Made by a program: the position numbers and the translations under genes. DNA of 6,710 bases, from positions 1 to 6,710 of the forward strand of contig JALVWX010000230.1 of NCBI GenBank assembly GCA_027023165.1, written 5' to 3'. Source of the DNA: Thermococcus sp. Its GTDB lineage: Archaea > Methanobacteriota_B > Thermococci > Thermococcales > Thermococcaceae. Position 1 is the stretch's first letter; the number at the start of each line of letters is the position of its first letter. The notes below the pieces were generated by a model. It saw only the letters and a program-made list of their open reading frames with translations, was not told where the DNA came from and did not search any database. Positions 1 to 5,717 of the stretch are shown one piece after another.

Positions 1-19
1 TAAAGAAGGATTACGCTGA
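1..19 (+). repeat. probable partial CRISPR spacer at the window edge
   Basis: These 19 bases precede the first complete repeat. They are probably the 3' part of a further spacer cut by the window edge, because the array orientation places the leader further upstream and the spacers here are 36-39 nt. They could instead be the end of the leader; the sequence alone does not decide this. Confidence 0.55.
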
Positions 20-1854
20 GTTGCAATAAGACTCTAGGAGAATTGAAAGGGAGGTTTGATAGTTTATGATTGTTGAGTTTTTAATGTTGCAATAAGACTC
101 TAGGAGAATTGAAAGTCTTAACCTCCTTCTTTACCTTCTCCACCTTCTTTTGTTGCAATAAGACTCTAGGAGAATTGAAAGGTAATCAAAGAATACGGGA
201 ACCTCCGGGCTGTTTTCAGTTGCAATAAGACTCTAGGAGAATTGAAAGGACAGCCTCCTGTCCTTCGCTCTAATCTCGACAACATGTTGCAATAAGACTC
301 TAGGAGAATTGAAAGATTGAGCCGTTAGGGCGGTCTCTATCACGTTGAGGGTGTTGCAATAAGACTCTAGGAGAATTGAAAGTCGTGAGTTTTTGAGTGT
401 GAATTATTCTGAGCTTCTGTTGCAATAAGACTCTAGGAGAATTGAAAGCTTAAACGGTTTCCTAATCTCTAACGGTTTTGCTAAGTTGCAATAAGACTCT
501 AGGAGAATTGAAAGTTCTTAATTTGGTGATACAATGATACAGGGTTTCAACGTTGCAATAAGACTCTAGGAGAATTGAAAGTAAAGTACTCATTCCTTCT
601 CATCTCCTCAAACAGCTCAAGTTGCAATAAGACTCTAGGAGAATTGAAAGCTCGATGACCTCATGGTGCTGAACTGGGGTGTAGTTCGTTGCAATAAGAC
701 TCTAGGAGAATTGAAAGTATGAACTTCGATGACGTTTTTTAGAGGCTCATCGTTGTTGCAATAAGACTCTAGGAGAATTGAAAGTCATAGACGCCACCTC
801 ATCTATATAGACGTGAAGAAGGTTGCAATAAGACTCTAGGAGAATTGAAAGCTATAAGACGGAATGGGGAGAGGATGGCATGGCAGTGGTTGCAATAAGA
901 CTCTAGGAGAATTGAAAGGAGCTTCAGCTTTACGTTGTTTGCCATGAGTTGGCCCAGTTGCAATAAGACTCTAGGAGAATTGAAAGTTTTAATGTCGTCC
1001 TCATCACTATACGGGTCTATTAGTTGCAATAAGACTCTAGGAGAATTGAAAGCCCCTATCCTCTGTCTCTCCTCGTCAATCCTCAAGCGTGTTGCAATAA
1101 GACTCTAGGAGAATTGAAAGACTATAGTGGAGATAAGCAGGCGTTGGGATAAGGTAAGTTGCAATAAGACTCTAGGAGAATTGAAAGAAGAAGCCACGCT
1201 TTTCATCGAGCGCGTCGCTGAGAGTTGCAATAAGACTCTAGGAGAATTGAAAGGCAGGCCGACATGATGGCCCTTCGTGTGGGTACTAAGTTGCAATAAG
1301 ACTCTAGGAGAATTGAAAGTGAAAGCATCAGAGTCCAATGCCGTCCACAGGATGCGTTGCAATAAGACTCTAGGAGAATTGAAAGTAGTGCTAACCTGAA
1401 GGTCGCTTTTGCTTGAGTCAAGGTTGCAATAAGACTCTAGGAGAATTGAAAGATCCTTAACACCAAGCTGTTTTGACAACCAAGGAAGGTTGCAATAAGA
1501 CTCTAGGAGAATTGAAAGCAGGGGGGTGGATACATGACCCGCCGGCTCTCTGCTCGTTGCAATAAGACTCTAGGAGAATTGAAAGATGTATATGCATGGA
1601 GGTGAGTTCTGATGAGAGATATCGTTGCAATAAGACTCTAGGAGAATTGAAAGGTTTTCCGATCAACCCAGACCGTGCCCACGTACCAGGTTGCAATAAG
1701 ACTCTAGGAGAATTGAAAGATACGACTGCCGCTGACATCCTGACTTACAACACGCTGTTGCAATAAGACTCTAGGAGAATTGAAAGTTCCTCTTTATCTC
1801 ATCTTCTATCGTTCCTAGCGTCGAGTTGTAATAAGACTCCAGGAGGCATCATGC
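20..1854 (+). CRISPR. CRISPR array, trailer-side portion: 28 repeats (last one decayed), 27 spacers
   Basis: A 30-nt direct repeat (GTTGCAATAAGACTC then TAGGAGAATTGAAAG) occurs 27 times without a mismatch that I can see. It starts at 20, 86, 152, 219, 286, 353, 419, 485, 552, 621, 688, 755, 822, 889, 957, 1023, 1091, 1158, 1224, 1290, 1356, 1423, 1489, 1556, 1624, 1690 and 1757. A 28th decayed copy starts at 1825. Spacers are all different: ten of 36 nt, twelve of 37, four of 38 and one of 39 (582-620). The last eight bases, ATTGAAAG, match the known crRNA 5' handle of Pyrococcus/Thermococcus CRISPR RNAs, so the plus strand is the crRNA sense strand and Cas6-type cleavage would fall just before that handle. 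In Thermococcales such repeats serve type I and type III effectors, so the effector type cannot be fixed here. Leader and cas genes are not in the window. Minus-strand frames that stay open across the array are repeat artefacts. Confidence 0.99.
1825..1854 (+). repeat. decayed terminal CRISPR repeat
   Basis: The first 21 bases match the array repeat except for two C/T differences (GTTGtAATAAGACTCcAGGAG, changes in lower case). The last nine bases, including the ATTGAAAG handle, are replaced by unrelated sequence. Decay of the repeat farthest from the leader is usual, and it supports left-to-right transcription. Without the handle this copy should not be processed normally, so it probably marks the functional end of the array. 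Recognisable repeat identity ends at about 1845. Confidence 0.93.
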
Positions 1855-1938
1855 AAGATAAACGGGATTAAAACGCTGGCCAGGCTGGATGAAGATCTAC
1901 GAAGCGCGGCTGTGAAAGAAGGATTAAAACTCCTCTAA
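1846..1938 (+). pseudogene. possible C-terminal remnant of a protein gene at the CRISPR boundary
   Basis: Directly after the decayed repeat, the frame through 1855 (AAG ATA AAC GGG) reads about 30 codons to a TAA at 1936-1938. The product begins roughly ASCKINGIKTLARL and ends SAAVKEGLKLL, and it has the charged, helix-forming composition of a normal protein C terminus. The frame is open back to 1819, but the part before 1846 is CRISPR repeat and spacer sequence, and no start codon or ribosome binding site is seen. The stop lies 15 nt inside the opposite-strand gene ending at 1924, an overlap typical of intact convergent neighbours. I infer that this is the tail of a gene whose 5' part was lost when the array formed or moved here. 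I do not recognise the family. Chance openness over 30 codons is possible. Confidence 0.4.
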
Positions 1939-2337
1939 CTCCTCCTCTTTCTCCCTCTTCTCCTTTAATTCCTCAGCCTTCGTTTTCTTTGGTGGATGGA
2001 AGCCCTTGAGCTTCTCAAAGGTCCTCCAGAGGTGCATCAGTTCTTCCCAAACGTCGGTATCGGGCGGGATTACGAGAACGTGGGCTGGTGGATGAATGTC
2101 CATCAGCCGCCCAATAGCCTTGGAGGGCGGAAGGTCTATCTGGGCAACAACGTGTGCTCTGAACTTCCTTCTCGGCTTCTCACCGCTTATCTGCTCAAAG
2201 GCCCAGTCCGACAAAGCCGGGGGAATTATCCTCGGGTCGCCGCGTATCTTCATGCCGCCGTAGCGAACGAGGTCTGCCAGGGCTATGCTGGCCTTCTGGA
2301 AGCTGTCGGTTCTAACTAAAACTATCGTGTTTCTCAT
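1924..2337 (-). CDS. conserved archaeal protein resembling the DUF356 family
   Basis: The 137-residue product has a compact alpha/beta-looking core: an N-terminal strand (NTIVLVRTD, 3-11), a helix with LADLVRYGGMKIRG (20-33), DPRIIPPAL (34-42), and a conserved-looking IHPPAHVLVIPP segment (81-92). From memory these match the archaeal DUF356 family, whose biochemical role is unknown to me. The last 20 residues or so are a highly charged Lys/Glu tail (KTKAEELKEK, then EEELEEF), which gives a pyrimidine-rich stretch on the plus strand. No membrane segment or signal peptide is visible. The ATG at 2337 is preceded by GGTGGGAG on the coding strand, and a TATA-like element lies about 30 nt upstream. 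The gene is transcribed towards the CRISPR array, so read-through would give RNA antisense to crRNA. An overlapping plus-strand frame (1996-2319) is considered a shadow. Confidence 0.85.
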   Translation of the reverse strand: MRNTIVLVRTDSFQKASIALADLVRYGGMKIRGDPRIIPPALSDWAFEQISGEKPRRKFRAHVVAQIDLPPSKAIGRLMDIHPPAHVLVIPPDTDVWEELMHLWRTFEKLKGFHPPKKTKAEELKEKREKEEELEEF

Positions 2338-2367
2338 ACTCCCACCAAACGAGAGTCTGTGGACGGG

Positions 2368-2375
2368 TATTTAAA
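2368..2375 (-). promoter_or_regulatory. TATA box for the DUF356-like gene
   Basis: On the minus strand the bases read TTTAAATA, preceded by GGAAGG. The box ends 31 nt from the ATG at 2337. Archaeal transcription normally begins about 25 nt downstream of the TATA box, which predicts a start near 2343-2348 and a short leader that just contains the ribosome binding site. Confidence 0.6.
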
Positions 2376-2394
2376 CCTTCCCAGATTTTAGTTA

Positions 2395-2410
2395 CCGAAA
2401 TTTTTAAAAA
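2395..2410 (+). promoter_or_regulatory. BRE/TATA promoter for the DUF505-protease operon
   Basis: CCGAAA (2395-2400) followed by TTTTTAAAAA (2401-2410) resembles an archaeal BRE plus TATA pair. It predicts a start near 2430 and a leader of about 48 nt before the ATG at 2479. A second TATA-like element, TTTATAAG at 2439-2446, would give a start near 2467 and an 11-nt leader, but its upstream bases are a poorer BRE. Either or both could be used. Confidence 0.6.
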
Positions 2411-2478
2411 CATTAGGTAGATAAAAACGGCGGGTTGGTTTATAAGGGCAGAAAACCAACGAGGAAGGAGGTGTTGGT

Positions 2479-4182
2479 ATGTATCTGAAGAAGAGGCACA
2501 TTGAGATACTCAGGGAGATGAAGAAAACCGAGAGCCAGGCGGAGATCGAGGAGAAGCTCCCAGAGGAGTTCCAGATAAGGGCAATGGAGCTTTACATCCT
2601 CGGCTTCGTCGAGCTTAAGGGTAACAGGATAAAACTCACCGAGGCCGGAAGAAAGCTCCTCGAGATAACGGATTCTCTTGAGTTGGAGGAACTGCCGGAT
2701 GTTATAGCGGATAGCGAGATAATCAAGATGCTCGAACTCCTCGACGAGACGGGAAAGGTTCCGGAGGGATGGCTCAACGCCCTCAGGGAGAGGAAGCTCG
2801 CCGATGAGAACGGCCTTACGGAGTTTGGAAAGGCCCTCCTGGAGGTTTACAGGGAGACGCACCCGCTGGTCTACCTCACTCCGGAGATAGTCTCGTTCCT
2901 CCGCGGAATGCCCAAGCTCGGCACCCTCGACGAACTCGTCACCTTTAAGAACTCCAGGCTCTACGGGGACAACATAGTTAACGCCCTCCAGGCGATGAGA
3001 CTGCTCAAGATTTCTCCTCCGACGGAGAAGGGAAGGGCCTTCGCGACGACGCCGGCGGCAAAGCTTGCACTCAAGGCGGTGAGCATGATTCCCGTCTTCG
3101 CTAGGGCGATAGTCCTCCGGAAGGAGGACTTCGAGGCCCTGAAGGGTGGAAAGAGAAACGCTGAACTCGAGAGCATGGGACTGGCGGATGAGAAGGGAAC
3201 GACGGAGCTTGGAAAGGCCATAATGGAGACCTACGAGGCCATGGGAAGAGAGGAAACCAAGGTGCTCCCGATCTACGTCCTCGATGACGAGCTGACCGTT
3301 CTGAAGGCAATAGCGGAGATAGAGGAGAAGTACAAGACGAACCCGGAGGTACTCCCGACTGAGAAGGAGATCGGCAAGAGGGCGGGCGTTGAGGACCTCG
3401 GTGCTATACTGCACCTCCTCGAGAGTAAGGAACTCCTCGAGAGGAAGCTCGTCAAGAGCAAAGACACCTACTGGCTCACCGAGTGGGGTAAGGAGGCGAT
3501 AAGCTTCGGAACCGTCAGCCCGGATGCCATGAAGGCCGTAACCTACACTGAGAGCGGCGACGTGCCGATAGCCGAGTGGGTCGTTAAGGCCCAGGAAGAG
3601 GGGCTGGTGAAGGCCGGCGTCACCGACAAGGGCAGATTCTACCTCAGGCTGAGCAGGTCGATAAGGAGGAAGCCGTTCATAACCCGCTACGACGCGGCCA
3701 TACTGGCAAAGCTTCCGAGGAAGAAGTACATCAGCAGGGAAGAGCTTGTTGAACTGGTCAAGGACTACGTTGGCGGAGACGAAAAGGAGATAATCAGGGC
3801 CATAGGGGAGGCAGAGGCCAAGGGCTTCGTAGTCGAGCTTCAGAACGGTATGGTTAAGCTCACCGAGACCGGGGACAGGCTCAAGACCGCCATAGAGAAC
3901 GCGAAGGTTCAGGAAATCGTCAAGGTCAAGTTCAGCGTTACGCCGACGCTCTACAACGTGCTCAAGGTCATTCACGACAACATTGAGACCTTCAACAGAA
4001 TCTGGAAGGAGAAAGGTGAGGCCAAGGGCTACAAGATGGAGGAGATTGACGTCATCAGGAAGCACCTCAGCCTGGGCGACGACGAGATAAAGAAAGCTCT
4101 GACGATGCTCCGCCAGCTCGGCTTCCTCGGAAGCAAGAGCCTCACGGAGGCCGGGAAGATCTTGGTAGAAGCATACCAGTGA
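2479..4182 (+). CDS. DUF505-like protein made of tandem winged-helix-type modules
   Basis: The product is 567 residues, soluble and highly charged, and from memory resembles the archaeal DUF505 family of unknown function. A short motif of the form L-T-E-x-G, followed by a basic residue and a hydrophobic helix, recurs at 53-57 (LTEAG), 113-117 (LTEFG), 241-245 (TTELG), 333-337 (LTEWG), 461-465 (LTETG) and 555-559 (LTEAG). Weaker copies lie at 181-185 (PTEKG) and 381-385 (VTDKG). In archaeal winged-helix proteins this motif often closes the wing (GLVEL...xLTExG), and helix-rich segments such as AMELYILGFVELKGNRIKLT (35-54) precede it. I infer a chain of about six to eight such modules, for DNA or protein binding. 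No catalytic motif or membrane segment is visible. The ATG at 2479 is preceded by GGAGGTG at 2467-2473, a good spacing. The next gene begins 9 nt after the stop, so the two are almost certainly co-transcribed. Confidence 0.9.
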   Translation: MYLKKRHIEILREMKKTESQAEIEEKLPEEFQIRAMELYILGFVELKGNRIKLTEAGRKLLEITDSLELEELPDVIADSEIIKMLELLDETGKVPEGWLNALRERKLADENGLTEFGKALLEVYRETHPLVYLTPEIVSFLRGMPKLGTLDELVTFKNSRLYGDNIVNALQAMRLLKISPPTEKGRAFATTPAAKLALKAVSMIPVFARAIVLRKEDFEALKGGKRNAELESMGLADEKGTTELGKAIMETYEAMGREETKVLPIYVLDDELTVLKAIAEIEEKYKTNPEVLPTEKEIGKRAGVEDLGAILHLLESKELLERKLVKSKDTYWLTEWGKEAISFGTVSPDAMKAVTYTESGDVPIAEWVVKAQEEGLVKAGVTDKGRFYLRLSRSIRRKPFITRYDAAILAKLPRKKYISREELVELVKDYVGGDEKEIIRAIGEAEAKGFVVELQNGMVKLTETGDRLKTAIENAKVQEIVKVKFSVTPTLYNVLKVIHDNIETFNRIWKEKGEAKGYKMEEIDVIRKHLSLGDDEIKKALTMLRQLGFLGSKSLTEAGKILVEAYQ

Positions 4183-4191
4183 GGTGGTACG

Positions 4192-5031
4192 ATGGACAAC
4201 GGAGGATTTTTGGGTTCGATGTTCTGGCTCCTTTTCTTTCTCTACCTCCTGCTCTGGCCCCAGATGCAGTTCAGGAGCCTCCAGCTGGCCAGGGCGAAAT
4301 TGCTGAAGAGACTCTCCGAGAAGCGCGGCTCCACGGTCATAACGATGATCCACAGGCAGGAGAGTATAGGCCTCTTTGGAATACCGTTCTACAAGTTCAT
4401 AAGCGTCGAGGACAGCGAGGAGATTCTGAGGGCCATCCGGAGCGCACCCAAGGACAAACCAATCGACCTCATCATCCACACGCCCGGCGGCCTTGTTCTT
4501 GCGGCGACCCAGATAGCGAAGGCCCTCAAGGACCACCCGGCTGAGACGCGCGTTATAGTACCGCACTACGCCATGAGCGGCGGGACGCTGATCGCCTTGG
4601 CGGCCGACAAGATCATAATGGACCCGCACGCTGTTCTTGGCCCGGTTGACCCGCAGCTCGGGCAGTACCCCGGACCGAGCATAGTGAGGGCCGTCGAGAG
4701 GAAGGGGGTTGACAAGGTCGACGATCAGACGCTGATCCTGGCGGACGTGGCCGAGAAGGCCATAAAGCAGGTGAGGGACTTCGTCTACAGCCTGCTGAAG
4801 GACCGCTACGGCGAGGAGAAAGCCAGGGAGCTGGCACAGGTTCTCACAGAGGGCAGGTGGACCCACGACTACCCGATAACGGTGGAGCACGCCAAGGAGC
4901 TTGGACTGCACGTCGAGACGGACGTCCCGCCGGAGGTTTACGCCCTGATGGACCTGTACAAACAGCCGATGAAGCAGAGGGGAACCGTGGAGTTCATGCC
5001 GTATCCGGTCAGGCAGGATGCAAAGCGCTGA
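4192..5031 (+). CDS. membrane-anchored SDH-family Clp-fold serine protease (former DUF114)
   Basis: The 279-residue product has one N-terminal membrane segment (about 8-23, FWLLFFLYLLLW), then a basic stretch (R28, R34, K36, K39, R40). The positive-inside rule suggests the catalytic domain faces the cytosol. The rest is a Clp/crotonase-type fold with IDLIIHTPGG (91-100), which resembles the glycine-rich region of ClpP and signal peptide peptidases, and HYAMSGGTLIALAADKI (125-141), in which Ser129 is the likely nucleophile. The family is named for a Ser-Asp-His order; D144 or D153 (in MDPHAVLGPVDPQ) and H225 (in GRWTHDYP) are my candidates for the other two. The Ser-His-Asp order of ClpP is not evident. 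The natural substrate is unknown. The ATG at 4192 follows GAGGTGGT, which overlaps the upstream stop codon. Co-transcription with the DUF505-like gene suggests a shared role. No ATPase partner is encoded nearby. Confidence 0.93.
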   Translation: MDNGGFLGSMFWLLFFLYLLLWPQMQFRSLQLARAKLLKRLSEKRGSTVITMIHRQESIGLFGIPFYKFISVEDSEEILRAIRSAPKDKPIDLIIHTPGGLVLAATQIAKALKDHPAETRVIVPHYAMSGGTLIALAADKIIMDPHAVLGPVDPQLGQYPGPSIVRAVERKGVDKVDDQTLILADVAEKAIKQVRDFVYSLLKDRYGEEKARELAQVLTEGRWTHDYPITVEHAKELGLHVETDVPPEVYALMDLYKQPMKQRGTVEFMPYPVRQDAKR

Positions 5032-5060
5032 CCCCGACTTTTCATATTTCTCGTTTAGTG
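5032..5060 (+). terminator. weak T-rich region after the protease gene
   Basis: Short T runs (CTTTTCATATTTCTCGTTT, 5038-5056) follow the protease stop with no stem-loop. Archaeal polymerase can stop at T-rich non-template DNA, so this may terminate the operon, but the runs are short. Confidence 0.3.
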
Positions 5061-5075
5061 GCAGGAACCTAAACC

Positions 5076-5104
5076 TTTAAAAGCTCCTTCGGTTCATTTA
5101 TAAA
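5076..5104 (+). promoter_or_regulatory. tandem TATA-like elements upstream of TBP
   Basis: TTTAAAAG at 5076-5083, with TAAACC immediately upstream as a possible BRE, predicts a start near 5104-5108 and a leader of about 30 nt. A second element, TTTATAAA at 5097-5104, would start transcription near 5126 and leave a 12-nt leader holding only the ribosome binding site. The first fits the BRE pattern better. Because the downstream gene encodes TBP itself, both are also potential sites for TBP to act on its own expression. Confidence 0.55.
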
Positions 5105-5118
5105 GGGTTTTTAAACCC
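5105..5118 (+). promoter_or_regulatory. palindrome at the predicted TBP transcription start, candidate operator
   Basis: GGGTTTTTAAACCC consists of two perfect 6-base inverted arms (GGGTTT and AAACCC) around TT. It lies at the start site predicted from the first TATA element and 7 nt before the ribosome binding site. A repressor bound here would block initiation, or the hairpin could sit at the mRNA 5' end. No family of regulator can be assigned. Confidence 0.3.
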
Positions 5119-5125
5119 ACCATCC

Positions 5126-5132
5126 GGAGGTG
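5126..5132 (+). promoter_or_regulatory. ribosome binding site that selects the TTG start of TBP
   Basis: GGAGGTG ends 6 nt before TTG (5139-5141) but 15 nt before the in-frame ATG at 5148. The spacing favours TTG, giving the N terminus MVDMS, which also matches the TBP N terminus I know from Pyrococcus. Confidence 0.8.
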
Positions 5133-5138
5133 TAAGCC

Positions 5139-5711
5139 TTGGTCGATATGAGCAACGTCAAGCTCAGAATTGAAAATATAGTCGCTTCTGTGGACCTTTT
5201 TACGCAGCTCAACCTCGAGAAGGTTATCGAGATATGCCCGAACTCGAAGTACAACCCCGAAGAGTTCCCGGGAATAATCTGCCGCTTTGATGAGCCAAAG
5301 GTTGCCCTCTTAGTCTTCAGCTCCGGAAAGCTCGTCGTCACCGGGGCAAAGAGCGTCGAGGACATAGAGAGGGCCGTCAACAAGCTCATCCAGATGCTCA
5401 AGAAGATAGGCGCCAAGTTTGCCCGCGCCCCGCAGATAGACATCCAGAACATGGTCTTCAGCGGCGACATAGGCATGGAGTTCAACCTCGACGCGGTTGC
5501 GCTCAGCCTGCCCAACTGTGAGTACGAACCCGAGCAGTTCCCCGGCGTTATATACCGCGTCAAGGAGCCGAGGGCCGTGATACTGCTCTTCTCCTCCGGA
5601 AAGATAGTCTGCTCCGGCGCCAAAAGCGAGCACGACGCCTGGGAAGCGGTCAGAAAGCTCCTCCGTGAGCTTGAGAAGTACGGTTTAATCGAGGAAGAAG
5701 AGGAATGGTGA
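5139..5711 (+). CDS. tbp: TATA-box-binding protein (archaeal TBP)
   Basis: The 190-residue product is the general transcription factor that binds and bends the TATA element and recruits TFB and RNA polymerase. The two-fold TBP repeat is clear: [12 protein letters not shown] (38-49) is echoed by [12 protein letters not shown] (129-140), and [16 protein letters not shown] (57-72) by [16 protein letters not shown] (148-163). The protein ends in the short acidic tail EEEEE (185-189) known from Thermococcales TBPs. Length is normal for archaeal TBP, and there is no long N-terminal extension as in eukaryotes. The start codon is TTG. Upstream lie tandem TATA-like elements and a palindrome. The next gene starts 6 nt after the stop and in the same frame, so the two are probably read from one mRNA. 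Confidence 0.99.
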   Translation: MVDMSNVKLRIENIVASVDLFTQLNLEKVIEICPNSKYNPEEFPGIICRFDEPKVALLVFSSGKLVVTGAKSVEDIERAVNKLIQMLKKIGAKFARAPQIDIQNMVFSGDIGMEFNLDAVALSLPNCEYEPEQFPGVIYRVKEPRAVILLFSSGKIVCSGAKSEHDAWEAVRKLLRELEKYGLIEEEEEW

Positions 5712-5717
5712 AGGCCT

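Noticed and set aside
2..13. AAAGAAGGATTA shared between the window start and 1915-1926
   Set aside because: A purine-rich 12-mer without flanking similarity. It could be chance, and the left part is cut by the window edge.
919..956. Spacer whose complement (MANNVKLKL) resembles the TBP N terminus (MSNVKLR), raising a self-targeting idea
   Set aside because: Nucleotide identity is limited to about ten bases around AACGT.AAGCT, far too short for a protospacer.
799..1738. Minus-strand open frames across the CRISPR array containing LSILLESYCN or FNSPRVLLQ repeats
   Set aside because: The 30-nt repeat is exactly ten codons and is free of stops in two minus frames, so these peptides are translations of repeats and spacers.
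1865..1930. GGATTAAAAC present at both 1865-1874 and 1921-1930, as if relics of another CRISPR repeat
   Set aside because: Only ten bases match, upstream sequences differ, the 56-nt offset does not fit the array period of about 67, and a coding tail explains the stretch.
1996..2319. Plus-strand open frame of 107 codons
   Set aside because: It overlaps the opposite-strand DUF356-like gene, which has family similarity, a ribosome binding site and a TATA box; the plus frame has none of these.
2440..4911. An 823-codon open frame on the minus strand across the DUF505-like and protease genes
   Set aside because: It lies wholly antisense to two well-supported genes. Its product is a low-complexity Leu/Arg/Val/Glu-rich sequence with no recognisable domain, as expected from the shadow of codon bias in highly charged proteins.
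5105..5118. The palindrome read as a transcription terminator for the upstream operon
   Set aside because: The stem is short and AT-rich, lacks a following T run, and lies within the predicted TBP promoter and start region, so a regulatory reading fits better.
5310..5633. Minus-strand open frames opposite TBP
   Set aside because: TBP is unambiguous on the plus strand and these are its shadows.
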